A stretch of 64,000 nt of DNA from Periweissella ghanensis. GTDB lineage: Bacteria > Bacillota > Bacilli > Lactobacillales > Lactobacillaceae. The notes beneath the pieces are model-generated. The model was given only the letters and a program-made list of their open reading frames with translations. It was not told the DNA's origin and ran no database searches. The stretch lies in the NCBI RefSeq assembly GCF_918814755.1, contig NZ_CAKKNT010000006.1:1-64000 (forward strand), in the 5' to 3' direction. Numbering within the stretch: position 1 is the stretch's first letter; the number at the start of each line of letters is the position of its first letter. The position numbers were made by a program, and so were the translations under genes. Of the stretch, positions 45,450 to 55,483 are shown piece by piece.

Positions 45450-45809
45450 ATGACATTTTTACAACGAGTAATTATCAATGTAATTAGTTTCACCGCACTG
45501 GCAGGTTTACTGCAAAGTACGCAAATTTTTTATGTTGGCAGCATTTGGGCAGCTTTAGGGGCGGCAATTGTATTGGCGTTGCTAAATGCATTTGTTAAAC
45601 CGTTTTTGGTAATTATTTCTTTGCCAATTACGATTATGACCTTGGGCCTCTTTAGTATTATCATTAACGCATTATTACTGGAATTAACAGCCTATCTAGT
45701 TGGTACCCATAATTTTCACTTTGCATCGTTTGGGGCGACCATTTTGATGGCAATTATTATGTCAGTGATTAATGCAATTGTTTCAAATTATTTTAATCGC
45801 GAAAATTAG
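45450..45809 (+). CDS. Phage holin family 4 / YvlD-like membrane protein
   Basis: The 119-residue protein has four hydrophobic helices and the family block ALLNAFVKPFLVIISLPITI followed by TLGLFSIIINALLLELTAYL. Despite the Pfam name it is not part of a phage; YvlD of Bacillus is linked to envelope stress. It starts 3 nt after the PspC gene, with AAAGATAAG as a weak site, so coupling is likely. hprK follows after 13 nt. Confidence 0.85.
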   Translation: MTFLQRVIINVISFTALAGLLQSTQIFYVGSIWAALGAAIVLALLNAFVKPFLVIISLPITIMTLGLFSIIINALLLELTAYLVGTHNFHFASFGATILMAIIMSVINAIVSNYFNREN

Positions 45810-45822
45810 GAGAATACAGTAA

Positions 45823-46755
45823 ATGGCAGACGTTGTTAAGGTACGAGATTTAGTTGAAAATACTCGTTTAGAAGTTGTGGCCGGTTCAGAATTTTTAGAT
45901 CGGATTATTACGACTGGGGATATTTCACGGCCAGGTTTGGAAATGACAGGTTATTTTAGTTACTACGCACCTAACCGTGTGCAGTTACTAGGAATTACCG
46001 AAATTTCATTTTCAAAGCGCATGAGCCATGATGAACTATTAATGGTTGCCCGTAAAATGGCTTCCAAAGAAACGCCAGCGTTTGTTGTTTCAACCGGCCT
46101 TAAGGTACCCGATGAGTTTATTCAAGCTGCTGCTGAAGCGCAAATTCCAATTTTAGGTACTAAATTAACATCATCCCGGATTTTAGCTAACATGACTTAC
46201 TTTTTAGGGGGCAAGTTAGCAGAACGACAATCAGTGCATGGGGTCTTGGTTGACATTTATGGTTTGGGAGTCTTGATTACGGGTGATTCTGGGGTTGGTA
46301 AATCTGAAACCGCACTGGAATTAGTGCGCCGTGGTCACCGCTTAGTGGCTGATGATCGCGTTGATGTTTATCAACAAGATGAAGAACGCTTAGTTGGTGA
46401 AGCACCCGCCATTTTGAATCACTTGATGGAAATTCGGGGAGTGGGGATTATTGATGTGATGAATCTCTACGGGGCTGGAGCAGTCCGTTCACATGCAACT
46501 ATTGCGATGAATTTACACCTACAAACGTGGACGCCAGATGCTAAATTTGATCGCCTCGGTAATGCTGGTGATGTTTTAAGCATTTTTGGAGTGGATATCC
46601 CACGCTTTGCGGTACCAGTCCGCACGGGTCGTAACTTAGCCATCATTATTGAAGCCGCGGCAATGAACTTCCGTGCTAAATCAATGGGGTATGATGCGAT
46701 GAAGAAGTTTGATGATAATTTAAATAAATTAATTGCTGAAAACAGCGAAAAATAA
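45823..46755 (+). CDS. hprK: HPr kinase/phosphorylase
   Basis: HprK phosphorylates Ser46 of HPr (and reverses it), controlling catabolite repression with CcpA. The 310-residue protein has the usual length, an N-terminal domain (1-130), Walker A GDSGVGKS (154-161), and the HprK signature EIRGVGIIDVMNLYGAGAVR. AGGAGAATACAGTAA precedes the ATG. It heads hprK-lgt-gpsA, an order conserved in Firmicutes. Confidence 0.97.
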   Translation: MADVVKVRDLVENTRLEVVAGSEFLDRIITTGDISRPGLEMTGYFSYYAPNRVQLLGITEISFSKRMSHDELLMVARKMASKETPAFVVSTGLKVPDEFIQAAAEAQIPILGTKLTSSRILANMTYFLGGKLAERQSVHGVLVDIYGLGVLITGDSGVGKSETALELVRRGHRLVADDRVDVYQQDEERLVGEAPAILNHLMEIRGVGIIDVMNLYGAGAVRSHATIAMNLHLQTWTPDAKFDRLGNAGDVLSIFGVDIPRFAVPVRTGRNLAIIIEAAAMNFRAKSMGYDAMKKFDDNLNKLIAENSEK

Positions 46756-46776
46756 GTGAGAGTTGGGGATTGATAA

Positions 46777-47613
46777 TTGATTGATTTAATAACAGCTTTA
46801 AATCCAATTGCGTTTAAAATTGGTGGCTGGCCGGTACACTGGTATGGGGTAATTATTGCCAGTGCGGTTGTGTTGGCCGTGACGCTATCTGTACGGGAAG
46901 CCAAACGGCGGCATTTAATCTCAGATGACATTTATGATGTGATTCTAATTGGGATGCCCGTAGCATTAGTAACCGCCCGGATTTACTATGTGATTTTTGA
47001 ATGGCCATATTATAGTCAACATCCAGCGCTAATTCCAGCAATTTGGGATGGTGGAATTGCGATTTACGGTGGTTTGATTGGTGGCTTGCTCGTCGTCTTA
47101 TTCGTGACGCGGCATAAGCTAATTAATACGTGGTTGTACCTCGATATTATTGCACCAACGGTTATTTTGGCCCAAGGGATCGGTCGTTGGGGTAACTTTA
47201 TGAATCAAGAAGCCTATGGCCGCATTGTTTCACATTCATTTTTGACAAATTTACACATTCCAACCTTTATTGTTAACCAAATGTTTATTGGTGGGCACTA
47301 TCGGATGCCAACTTACTTATGGGAATCATTGTGGGATGTGACTGGGTTTATCGTTATTATGCTTTTACGCCACCGGCCACATCTTTTCAAGCAAGGTGAA
47401 GTGGTTTTAACCTATATTATTTGGTACTCATTCGGTCGGTTCTGGATTGAAGGAATGCGGACAGATAGTTTATACTGGGGACCATTCCGAGTATCACAAG
47501 TATTATCATTAATTTTATTCTTTGGGGCCATTGTTTTGTGGTATGTTCGTCGCAAACGCAAACCCGAAAATCGTTGGTATTTAGATGGTCATAGTTTGAC
47601 CCAAAATATGTAG
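46777..47613 (+). CDS. lgt: Prolipoprotein diacylglyceryl transferase
   Basis: Lgt adds diacylglycerol to the lipobox Cys of prolipoproteins such as PstS in this window. The 278-residue membrane protein has about seven helices, an NPIAFKIGGWPVHWYGVI N-terminus, DGGIAIYGGLIGG (the H/Y-GG-L site) and the Lgt signature GRWGNFMNQEAYG. The start is a TTG (46777) with GGGG about 9 nt upstream; no ATG gives a family-like N-terminus. It starts 21 nt after hprK. Confidence 0.96.
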   Translation: MIDLITALNPIAFKIGGWPVHWYGVIIASAVVLAVTLSVREAKRRHLISDDIYDVILIGMPVALVTARIYYVIFEWPYYSQHPALIPAIWDGGIAIYGGLIGGLLVVLFVTRHKLINTWLYLDIIAPTVILAQGIGRWGNFMNQEAYGRIVSHSFLTNLHIPTFIVNQMFIGGHYRMPTYLWESLWDVTGFIVIMLLRHRPHLFKQGEVVLTYIIWYSFGRFWIEGMRTDSLYWGPFRVSQVLSLILFFGAIVLWYVRRKRKPENRWYLDGHSLTQNM

Positions 47614-47634
47614 TAGTAATTGAGGAGATTGCAC

Positions 47635-48651
47635 ATGACAGAGAAAATTGCCGTTCTTGGAGCAGGTTCGTGGGGAACTGCGCTCGCAAATGTTTTAACC
47701 GAAAATGGTCATGACGTGCGTTTATGGTCCCATAATCCCGCCCAAGTAACTGAAATTAACGAAAAGCATACGAATACACGGTATTTAAAAGATGCTCAAC
47801 TTAATGCTAATTTAGTTGCTTATGCTGATATGGCGGCGGCTGTTACGGGGGTTGAAATTGTTTTAAGTGTAGTGCCAACTAAAGCGGTCCGCGAAGTTGC
47901 TAGTAAATTAGCGCAAATTTTAGTTGCTAATGATCAAAAAGTAATCGTTGCGCATGCCACAAAAGGGATTGAACAAAAGACGTACAAGCGGGTTTCTGAA
48001 ATGTTAAGTGAGGAAATTCCCGCCGCTAATACGATTGCGATTGCCGTTTTATCAGGACCATCACATGCAGAAGACGTGATTAAACATGACTTAACACTGG
48101 TAACGGTTGCGAGTGCTAGTATGCCAATTGCTGAACGGATTCAAAAAGCATTTTCAAATCATAATTTCCGCGTTTACACGAATGATGATGTTATCGGGAC
48201 GGAAATGGGAAGTGCGCTTAAAAATATTATTGCCATCGGAGCTGGCGCATTAGTCAGTCTTGGTTATGGTGATAATGCAAAAGCCGCCTTATTAACACGG
48301 GGCTTAGCCGAAATTTCCCGATTAGGATTAGCATTTGGTGCCAATCCATTAACGTTTATCGGTTTATCTGGGGTAGGTGACTTGATTGTTACTGGAACTT
48401 CCAAAAATTCCCGTAACTGGCGCGCTGGTTACCAACTAGGCCTAGGTAAATCATTGGCGGAAGTTGAAGCGGAGATGGGGATGGTCATTGAAGGGGTTTC
48501 AACTACCAAAGCGGCAAAAGAACTCGCAGCCCAACGCCATGTTGAAATGCCAATTACAGATGCGATTTACCAAGTTCTTTATGAAGGTAAGGATATTAAA
48601 AAGGCCATTAAAGAATTGATGCAACGGGAGGCGACTTCAGAAATTGATTAA
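47635..48651 (+). CDS. gpsA: Glycerol-3-phosphate dehydrogenase [NAD(P)+]
   Basis: GpsA reduces dihydroxyacetone phosphate to sn-glycerol 3-phosphate for phospholipids. The 338-residue protein has GAGSWG (9-14), AHATKGIE, LSGPSHAEDV, the active-site Lys in GSALKNIIAIG and LSGVGDLIVTGTSKNSRNW. I chose the ATG at 47635 with GAGGAG 8 nt upstream; an earlier in-frame codon lies in front of the ribosome site. It follows lgt by 21 nt in the same operon. Confidence 0.97.
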   Translation: MTEKIAVLGAGSWGTALANVLTENGHDVRLWSHNPAQVTEINEKHTNTRYLKDAQLNANLVAYADMAAAVTGVEIVLSVVPTKAVREVASKLAQILVANDQKVIVAHATKGIEQKTYKRVSEMLSEEIPAANTIAIAVLSGPSHAEDVIKHDLTLVTVASASMPIAERIQKAFSNHNFRVYTNDDVIGTEMGSALKNIIAIGAGALVSLGYGDNAKAALLTRGLAEISRLGLAFGANPLTFIGLSGVGDLIVTGTSKNSRNWRAGYQLGLGKSLAEVEAEMGMVIEGVSTTKAAKELAAQRHVEMPITDAIYQVLYEGKDIKKAIKELMQREATSEID

Positions 48652-48661
48652 AAAACGTGTA

Positions 48662-48675
48662 TGTAAGCGCTAAAC
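48662..48675 (+). promoter_or_regulatory. Candidate cre (CcpA) site before galU
   Basis: TGTAAGCGCTAAAC matches the cre consensus TGWAANCGNTNWCA except at the last two bases. It lies directly upstream of the extended -10 of galU, where CcpA would interfere with polymerase. Confidence 0.35.
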
Positions 48676-48677
48676 CG

Positions 48678-48686
48678 TGCTAGAAT
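48678..48686 (+). promoter_or_regulatory. Extended -10 promoter of galU
   Basis: TGCTAGAAT fits TGnTAnAAT. The start would be near 48693, 55 nt before the galU ATG. Confidence 0.5.
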
Positions 48687-48747
48687 GTAAGCATAATTAA
48701 ATTATTAAGAAATAAAAAATATACAGACTAATTTGGGAGTATGTGAA

Positions 48748-49620
48748 ATGAAATCAGTTAAAAAAGCAGTGATTCCTGCAGCTGGATTAGGAACTCGTTT
48801 TTTACCAGCAACGAAGGCATTGGCTAAAGAAATGTTGCCAATTGTTGATAAGCCAACTATTCAATTTATCGTTGAAGAAGCCCGCGCGGCTGGTATTGAA
48901 GATATTTTGATTGTTGATGGTAAGTCAAAACGTTCAATCGAAGATCACTTTGATTCAAATCCAGAACTTGAAGCCGCCCTTGAAGCTGATGGTAAACTTG
49001 AAAAGTTACAAATGGTTCAAGAAACGACTGATATTAACTTGTACTTCATTCGGCAATCAAAACCACGTGGTCTTGGTGATGCCGTGTTACAAGCCAAAGC
49101 TTTTGTGGGTGATGAACCATTCGTAGTATTACTTGGTGATGATATGACGCGTGATGAAGTCCCATTGACTAAGCAATTGATTAACCAATACGAAAAAACT
49201 GGTGAATCAACTTTAGCCGTTGTTAAAGTCCCTCACGAAGAAACGAAAAAGTATGGGGTGATTGATCCTATCGAAAAAGTAGGCGATAATTTATACCAAG
49301 TACGGCAATTCGTTGAAAAGCCAAATCCTGATGAGGCACCATCAGATTTAGCAATTATCGGTCGTTACTTACTAACACCAGAAATTTTTGAAGAACTTGA
49401 AAATACTAAGCCAGGTAAAGGTGGCGAAATTCAACTTACCGATGCCATCGATAGCTTGAACAAACGTCAACATGTCTATGCCCATGAATTTACTGGTCGT
49501 CGTTACGATATCGGTTCTAAGATTGGGTTCTTGGAAACTTCAATTGAATTTGGGCTTGAACACCCCGAAACGAAAGATGAATTACGTGAATACATCAAAA
49601 AACTTGCGCAAGAAATGTAA
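48748..49620 (+). CDS. galU: UTP-glucose-1-phosphate uridylyltransferase
   Basis: GalU makes UDP-glucose for glycolipids, polysaccharides and galactose metabolism. The 290-residue protein shows [20 protein letters not shown] (the nucleotide-binding loop and catalytic Lys), [18 protein letters not shown] and [15 protein letters not shown]. The start is the ATG at 48748 after GGGAGTATGTGAA; a TTG five codons upstream overlaps the ribosome site. It is monocistronic, with its own promoter and terminator. The phosphoglucomutase that supplies glucose 1-phosphate lies 1.1 kb downstream. Confidence 0.96.
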   Translation: MKSVKKAVIPAAGLGTRFLPATKALAKEMLPIVDKPTIQFIVEEARAAGIEDILIVDGKSKRSIEDHFDSNPELEAALEADGKLEKLQMVQETTDINLYFIRQSKPRGLGDAVLQAKAFVGDEPFVVLLGDDMTRDEVPLTKQLINQYEKTGESTLAVVKVPHEETKKYGVIDPIEKVGDNLYQVRQFVEKPNPDEAPSDLAIIGRYLLTPEIFEELENTKPGKGGEIQLTDAIDSLNKRQHVYAHEFTGRRYDIGSKIGFLETSIEFGLEHPETKDELREYIKKLAQEM

Positions 49621-49637
49621 GCAATTGGTGTAAAACA

Positions 49638-49672
49638 AAGGACTAGGGCAGTGAAATGGCTAGTCCTTTTTT
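49638..49672 (+). terminator. Terminator of galU
   Basis: AAAGGACTAG pairs with CTAGTCCTTTTTT around a 13-nt loop. Confidence 0.85.
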
Positions 49673-49751
49673 GATAAAATAAAAGTTAATGAGTGACTTA
49701 CTTACTAAAGTATAGTAAAATGAATTAAACAAATTAAGCGAGGCAATTTAA

Positions 49752-50681
49752 ATGGCAGAAAAAACTTATGATGCAATCGTTATCGGTGCTGGCCCTGGTG
49801 GGATGACAGCAGCTTTGTATCTCTCACGTTCTAACTCATCAGTTTTGATGATTGATCGTGGGGTATATGGTGGTCAAATGAATAATACCGCTGAGATTGA
49901 AAACTATCCTGGTTTTGATTCAATCTTAGGTCCGGATTTAGCTGAAAAGATGTACCAAAGTTCAACGCAATTTGGTGCCGAATACGCTTTTGGAACGGTA
50001 ACTAAAATTGAAGACCACGGGGCAACTAAGACGGTTGTTACTGATATGGATACTTACGAAACTAAGAGTGTCATCATCGCAACCGGTGCCCAATACAAGA
50101 AATTAGGTGTGACTGGTGAAGAAGAATTTGGTGGCCGTGGAGTTTCATACTGTGCCGTTTGTGACGGGGCATTCTTCCGTAACAAGCATGTTATTGTTGT
50201 CGGTGGGGGTGATTCTGCCGTTGAAGAAGGAACTTATTTAGCTGGTTTAGCTGAAAAGGTTACGGTTTTACACCGTCGTGACAAGCTTCGCGCACAACAA
50301 ATCTTACAAGACCGGGCCTTTGCAAATGACAAGATTAACTTTAAGTGGTTCACTGAGGTGCAAGAAATCTTAGGTGATGACAAAAAAGTTACTGGCGTTC
50401 GCGTAGTTGATAACCAAACCCAAGAAGTGACTGAAATTGCTGCTGACGGAGTCTTTATTTACGTTGGAATTAACCCAATTTCAGAACCATTCCTTGACCT
50501 TGGTATTACTAATGAACATGGTTGGATTGAAACTAATGATTCAATGGCAACTAAGGTTCCAGGAATCTACGCCCTTGGGGATGTTCGTGAAAAGGAACTT
50601 CGCCAAGTTACGACGGCGGTTGGTGATGGAGCTATTGCTGGCCAAAGTGCTTACGGTTACTTACAAACATTAGGTGATTAA
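49752..50681 (+). CDS. trxB: Thioredoxin-disulfide reductase
   Basis: TrxB passes electrons from NADPH through FAD to thioredoxin. The 309-residue protein has the FAD motif GAGPGG (12-17), the redox pair C134/C137 in CAVCDGAFF, the NADPH motif VGGGDSAVEEG and the FAD motif GIYALGDVRE. CAVC rather than CATC at the redox site is a common variant. The ribosome site is a modest GCGAGGC. It is monocistronic. Confidence 0.96.
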   Translation: MAEKTYDAIVIGAGPGGMTAALYLSRSNSSVLMIDRGVYGGQMNNTAEIENYPGFDSILGPDLAEKMYQSSTQFGAEYAFGTVTKIEDHGATKTVVTDMDTYETKSVIIATGAQYKKLGVTGEEEFGGRGVSYCAVCDGAFFRNKHVIVVGGGDSAVEEGTYLAGLAEKVTVLHRRDKLRAQQILQDRAFANDKINFKWFTEVQEILGDDKKVTGVRVVDNQTQEVTEIAADGVFIYVGINPISEPFLDLGITNEHGWIETNDSMATKVPGIYALGDVREKELRQVTTAVGDGAIAGQSAYGYLQTLGD

Positions 50682-50688
50682 AATTATA

Positions 50689-50728
50689 AAAATCAGATGG
50701 GAACTCGTTTTCTATCTGATTTTTTTTG
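50689..50728 (+). terminator. Terminator of trxB
   Basis: AAAATCAGAT pairs with ATCTGATTTTTTTT across a 15-nt loop. Confidence 0.8.
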
Positions 50729-50778
50729 GTTAATAAGTTATAATTAACATACAAATTAACTATTCGGAGGCAAATATT

Positions 50779-52506
50779 GTGAGTTGGAAAGATAACTATG
50801 AAGTTTGGCGTGATTACCAAAATTTAGCAACTGATTTACGTAGTGAGTTAGATGCTAAAGTGCATGATGAAGCAGCCTTGGAAGATGCTTTTTATCAACC
50901 AATGAGTTTCGGAACGGCAGGGATGCGTGGGGTGTTAGGAGCTGGAATTAACCGGATGAACATCTACACGGTTCGCCAAGCGACTGAAGGATTAGCAAAA
51001 TTTATGGATACGTTATCTGCTGATGAACGTAAACGTGGGGTTGCCATTAGTTTTGATTCACGGCATAACTCAGAATTATTTGCCCATGAAGCCGCCCGAG
51101 TTTTGGGAACGCATGGTATTCAAGCGTATGTTTTTGAAAGTTTACGGCCTACGCCAGAACTTTCATTTACGGTTCGCCATTTGAAAACATATGCCGGTAT
51201 TATGATTACGGCATCGCACAACCCGAAAGAATATAATGGTTACAAGATTTATGGTGAAGATGGTGGGCAAATGCCACCTAAGGAATCCGATTTAATTACG
51301 GGTTACATTCGCGAAGTAACTGATTTATTCGGGGTTAAAGTTGCCGATGAAGCAGAATTAATGGCTGCGGGTACGGTTAAAGTGATTGGTGAAGATATTG
51401 ATCGCGCATACTTACAAGCCGTTAAGACGGTTACGATTAACCAAGAATTGATTGATACCGTTGGTAAAGACATGAAGGTAGTCTTTACGCCATTACATGG
51501 GACGGGGCAAATGATTGGTGAACGGGCCCTTAAAAATGCGGGCTTTAATAATTATGTGATTGTGCCCGAACAAGCCGTAATTGATGGTGATTTTCCAACT
51601 ATTAAATCACCTAATCCGGAATCACCAGCTGCGTTTGATTTGGCGATTAAGCTTGGTAAAGAAGTTAACGCTGACTTATTGATGGCCGTTGATCCAGATG
51701 CTGACCGGTTAGGAGCCGCTGTACGCTTACCAAATGGTGAATATCAATTATTGACTGGTAACCAAATTGCGGGGGTACTCTTACACTACATTTTAAAGGC
51801 TAACCAAGATGCAGGAACATTGCCAAGTAATGCCGCGGCCGTTAAATCAATTGTGTCATCAGAATTTGCAACGGCGATTGCTAAATCATTTAACGTTGCA
51901 ATGATTAACGTTTTAACTGGATTTAAATACATTGCCGAACAAATTGAACACTTTGAAGCAACTAATGAACACACCTTTATGTTTGGTTTTGAAGAATCTT
52001 ACGGTTACTTAATCAAGCCATTCTCACACGATAAAGATGCGATTCAAACATTAGTCTTATTAGCTGAAGTGGCTGCTTATTACAAAGCTCAAGGCCAAAC
52101 AATTTATGATGGCGTTGAAAGTTTATTTGCTGAATATGGTTACTTCCGTGAAAAGACGATTTCAGAAACTTTTGCTGGGGTTGATGGGGCTGAACAAATC
52201 AATGCGATTATGACAAAATTCCGTGAGCAAGCACCACTAGCATTTGCGGATGTGGCCGTCGTTAAAGTTGAGGATTTCAGTAAACAAACTTCATTTGATG
52301 TGGCAACGCAAACAACCACCGCGTTGACATTACCAACGGCTAATGTTTTGAAGTATCACCTTGCTGATGGGACTTGGATTGCGGTCCGTCCATCAGGAAC
52401 GGAACCCAAGATTAAATTCTACATTGGGACAGTTGCACCGACTGAAGCCCAAGCATTACAACAATTAACGGCCTTTGAAGGCGCCATTAGTGCCTTTATT
52501 GCCTAA
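50779..52506 (+). CDS. pgcA: Phosphoglucomutase (alpha-D-phosphohexomutase family)
   Basis: It interconverts glucose 6- and 1-phosphate, feeding GalU. The 575-residue protein has the long Firmicute PgcA form: GTAGMRGVLGAGINRMN near the N-terminus, active-site S146 in ITASHNPKEYNGYK, metal loop DPDADR, FGFEESYGYL for sugar binding and RPSGTEPKIKFY for phosphate. The start is a GTG at 50779 with CGGAGGCAAATATT upstream; no suitable ATG exists. Mannose phosphates may also be used. Confidence 0.95.
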   Translation: MSWKDNYEVWRDYQNLATDLRSELDAKVHDEAALEDAFYQPMSFGTAGMRGVLGAGINRMNIYTVRQATEGLAKFMDTLSADERKRGVAISFDSRHNSELFAHEAARVLGTHGIQAYVFESLRPTPELSFTVRHLKTYAGIMITASHNPKEYNGYKIYGEDGGQMPPKESDLITGYIREVTDLFGVKVADEAELMAAGTVKVIGEDIDRAYLQAVKTVTINQELIDTVGKDMKVVFTPLHGTGQMIGERALKNAGFNNYVIVPEQAVIDGDFPTIKSPNPESPAAFDLAIKLGKEVNADLLMAVDPDADRLGAAVRLPNGEYQLLTGNQIAGVLLHYILKANQDAGTLPSNAAAVKSIVSSEFATAIAKSFNVAMINVLTGFKYIAEQIEHFEATNEHTFMFGFEESYGYLIKPFSHDKDAIQTLVLLAEVAAYYKAQGQTIYDGVESLFAEYGYFREKTISETFAGVDGAEQINAIMTKFREQAPLAFADVAVVKVEDFSKQTSFDVATQTTTALTLPTANVLKYHLADGTWIAVRPSGTEPKIKFYIGTVAPTEAQALQQLTAFEGAISAFIA

Positions 52507-52556
52507 ATATTAGGTTTGTTTTAGGACTAAAACGTGTTTCAGTAAGCTAATACGCT

Positions 52557-52595
52557 AATAACCCCCTTGAAGAAAATTGCTTCAAGGGGGTTATT
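52557..52595 (+). terminator. Terminator of pgcA
   Basis: AATAACCCCCTTGAAG pairs perfectly with CTTCAAGGGGGTTATT. The T-run is short (TTATTTC) but the stem is long and GC-rich. Confidence 0.8.
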
Positions 52596-52702
52596 TCGTG
52601 GATTTATCAATATTACCTGCACTTCCTTTTTCTTAGCGTAAAATATTGCAACTCTTTTCACATTTTGATAGGATATATAAAACAAATCGGAGGCATAATT
52701 CA

Positions 52703-53332
52703 ATGGGGATGCATGAATACTTACAAGGCTTAAGTGAACTCGAGATGGTTGTCCGCGCACCCGGATATTTTAAGTATCAAGGTCACAGCGTTGCAGCCCA
52801 CTCATGGAAGGTGACACAAGCAGCACAATTTTTAGGCGATATTGAGGAAGTTAACGGTAATGAGGTTAATTGGCAACGACTATACGAAAAAGCCCTCAAT
52901 CACGACTATACCGAGCGATTTATCGGTGATATTAAGACACCGGTTAAATATGCGACGCATACGTTGCGCATGATGCTCTCAGATGTGGAAGATTCCTTAA
53001 CGGAAAACTTTATTGAGAATGAAATTCCATCAGAATTGGCTGATCGCTACCGCCGTCGTTTAACTGAAGGTAAGGATGATTCATTAGAAGGTCGGATTTT
53101 ATCAGTCGCTGATAAATTAGATTTATTGTATGAAGCCTTTGGTGAAATTCAAAAAGGTAATCCCGAACCAGTCTTTGTGGAGATATATAAAGAAAGTTTG
53201 GAAACAATGCTGGAATTTGGTGATATGCCAAGTGTTAAATATGTGATTAAATCAGTGTTACCAGAAATGCTCGATCAAGAATTTTCAGATCGCGGTAAAT
53301 TAATGGCGTTAACCAAAACTATTTTAAAATAG
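52703..53332 (+). CDS. HD-domain phosphohydrolase (YfbR-like)
   Basis: The 209-residue protein has the metal ligands of an HD hydrolase: H33 (AAHSW), H67-D68 (ALNHDYTE) and D137 (SVADKLD). HSW followed by a distal NHD and a late ADKLD is the pattern of YfbR-type 5'-deoxynucleotidases, which dephosphorylate dNMPs, so that activity is possible but unproven. The start is the ATG at 52703, 9 nt after CGGAGG; earlier in-frame codons have no ribosome site. Confidence 0.82.
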   Translation: MGMHEYLQGLSELEMVVRAPGYFKYQGHSVAAHSWKVTQAAQFLGDIEEVNGNEVNWQRLYEKALNHDYTERFIGDIKTPVKYATHTLRMMLSDVEDSLTENFIENEIPSELADRYRRRLTEGKDDSLEGRILSVADKLDLLYEAFGEIQKGNPEPVFVEIYKESLETMLEFGDMPSVKYVIKSVLPEMLDQEFSDRGKLMALTKTILK

Positions 53333-53353
53333 TTAAGCCAAGGATTATTTTAC

Positions 53354-53367
53354 CGAACAATCGTTCT
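53354..53367. promoter_or_regulatory. LexA (SOS) box before uvrBA
   Basis: CGAACAATCGTTCT matches the Gram-positive LexA/DinR consensus CGAACNNNNGTTCG at all but the final base. TAAAAT at 53374-53379 is the likely -10, so the box overlaps the promoter. It implies DNA-damage induction of uvrBA. Confidence 0.75.
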
Positions 53368-53391
53368 ATATGGTAAAATTAATTAATTAGT

Positions 53392-53424
53392 AAAAAGAAA
53401 GCTTAGGATTAAGCTTTCTTTTTT
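53392..53424 (+). terminator. Hairpin terminator between the SOS promoter and uvrB
   Basis: AAAAAGAAAGCTT pairs with AAGCTTTCTTTTTT. It would end the HD gene transcript, but it also lies downstream of the inferred uvrB promoter. Confidence 0.85.
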
Positions 53425-53455
53425 ATTCGATTTTTTATTTTGAAAGGGGCACCTT

Positions 53456-55474
53456 ATGATTAATCGTGAGACATCACATGAATTTAACGTACATTCAAAA
53501 TACCAACCAACCGGGGATCAACCTAAAGCGATTAACCAATTAGTTGCCGGGATTGAAGCCGGTAAGAAAGAACAAATCTTACTTGGAGCCACGGGGACGG
53601 GGAAAACGTTCACGATTAGTAATGTCATCAAGGAAGTTAATAAGCCCACCTTGGTTTTGTCACACAATAAAACCTTAGCGGGCCAATTATATGGTGAATT
53701 TAAAGAATTCTTCCCGGATAATGCCGTTGAATATTTTGTTTCGTACTATGATTACTACCAACCTGAAGCCTATGTACCATCTTCAGATACGTATATCGAA
53801 AAAGATTCATCGGTCAATGATGAAATTGATAAGTTACGTAACTCTGCGACCGCCTCATTATTGGAACGCAATGACGTGATTGTCGTCGCTTCTGTATCAT
53901 CAATTTTTGGATTGGGTGATCCGCACCAATACCGGGAACACGTGGTGTCATTACGGGTTGGCATGGAAGTTGAACGCGATGCATTGTTACGCCAATTAAT
54001 TGATATCCAATTTGAACGTAATGATATTGATTTTCAACGGGGTCGTTTTCGGGTGCGTGGTGATGTAGTTGAAGTCTTTCCAGCCTCAAGTGATTCCAAA
54101 GCATTACGGATTGAATTTTTTGGTGATGAAATCGATCGCATTCGTGAAATTGATTCCTTAACCGGCGAAATTTTAAGTGATCAAGCCCACGTATCAATTT
54201 TCCCGGCCAAGCACTTTATGACTAACGATGCAATTATTGAGCGAGCGACGCGCACCATTGCTGCTGAATTAGAAGAACAATTAAAAGTTTTTGAAAATGA
54301 AGGTAAATTACTAGAAGCCCAACGCTTAAAGCAACGGACAGAATACGATATTGAAATGCTCAAAGAAATGGGCTTTACGAGTGGAATTGAAAATTATTCA
54401 CGGCATATGGATGGTCGTAAAGCGGGTGAACCACCATTTACGTTACTGGATTTCTTCCCCGATGATTTTTTAATTGTCGTTGATGAAAGCCACGTGACAA
54501 TGCCGCAAATTCGGGGGATGTATAATGGTGACCGCGCCCGGAAACAACAATTGATTGATTATGGTTTCCGCCTACCCTCAGCACTTGATAACCGGCCGTT
54601 GACGCTTAATGAATTTGAAAAGCACGTCCAACAAATCGTCTATATGTCAGCCACCCCAGGTGTTTATGAAACTGAGCGGGTCCCAGCAAATGATATTGCC
54701 CAACAAATTATTCGACCGACTGGCTTACTTGACCCAACGGTTGAAGTTCGCCCAGTGATGGGCCAAATTGATGATTTAGTTGGGGAAATTAATGCCCGCG
54801 TTGAACGGAATGAACGAGTCTTTATTACGACGTTAACTAAAAAAATGGCAGAAGATTTAACGGATTACTTTAAAGATTTAAGTATCAAAGTTAAGTATTT
54901 ACACGCCGATATTAAAACGTTAGAGCGCACGGAAATTATTCGTGATTTACGATTAGGTAAATTTGACGTTCTAGTCGGAATTAATTTGTTACGAGAAGGA
55001 ATTGATGTTCCTGAAGTTTCCTTGGTCGCAATTTTGGATGCTGATAAAGAAGGATTCTTACGGAATGAACGGTCCTTAATTCAAACGATTGGACGGGCAG
55101 CACGTAATAGTAACGGCCATGTAATTTTGTATGCGGATAAAGTAACTGATTCAATGCAAAATGCAATGGATGAAACCGCACGGCGGCGGGAAATTCAACA
55201 GGCGTATAATACAGAACATGGTATTGTGCCAGAAACAATTATTAAACCGGTCCGTGATTTAATTTCGATTACCCAACCAAGTTCAGATGATGGTCAATCA
55301 AAATCAGCAAGCTTGACGGAAGTTGAATTTAAAGATATGAAGAAAGCGGATCAAGCATTAATTTTAGCAAGTTTAGAAGATCAAATGAAAAATGCTGCTA
55401 AACGCCTTGATTTTGAAGAAGCAGCAACTTTGCGTGATACGATAATGGAATTGAAAGCACTTAAAAAAGCTTGA
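53456..55474 (+). CDS. uvrB: Excinuclease ABC subunit B
   Basis: UvrB verifies damage and loads UvrC in nucleotide excision repair. The 672-residue protein has Walker A GATGTGKT (44-51), the DNA-inserting beta-hairpin [12 protein letters not shown] (about 92-103), [11 protein letters not shown], the helicase motif [23 protein letters not shown] and a C-terminal UVR domain (about 632-667) that binds UvrC. GAAAGGGGCACCTT precedes the ATG. uvrA follows after 9 nt. Confidence 0.98.
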   Translation: MINRETSHEFNVHSKYQPTGDQPKAINQLVAGIEAGKKEQILLGATGTGKTFTISNVIKEVNKPTLVLSHNKTLAGQLYGEFKEFFPDNAVEYFVSYYDYYQPEAYVPSSDTYIEKDSSVNDEIDKLRNSATASLLERNDVIVVASVSSIFGLGDPHQYREHVVSLRVGMEVERDALLRQLIDIQFERNDIDFQRGRFRVRGDVVEVFPASSDSKALRIEFFGDEIDRIREIDSLTGEILSDQAHVSIFPAKHFMTNDAIIERATRTIAAELEEQLKVFENEGKLLEAQRLKQRTEYDIEMLKEMGFTSGIENYSRHMDGRKAGEPPFTLLDFFPDDFLIVVDESHVTMPQIRGMYNGDRARKQQLIDYGFRLPSALDNRPLTLNEFEKHVQQIVYMSATPGVYETERVPANDIAQQIIRPTGLLDPTVEVRPVMGQIDDLVGEINARVERNERVFITTLTKKMAEDLTDYFKDLSIKVKYLHADIKTLERTEIIRDLRLGKFDVLVGINLLREGIDVPEVSLVAILDADKEGFLRNERSLIQTIGRAARNSNGHVILYADKVTDSMQNAMDETARRREIQQAYNTEHGIVPETIIKPVRDLISITQPSSDDGQSKSASLTEVEFKDMKKADQALILASLEDQMKNAAKRLDFEEAATLRDTIMELKALKKA

Positions 55475-55483
55475 GGATAAAGC

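Noticed and set aside
45450-45809. Phage holin, suggesting a prophage remnant
   Set aside because: The Pfam family name is misleading. The gene is a YvlD-like membrane protein in conserved PspC-hprK-lgt context, with no phage genes nearby.
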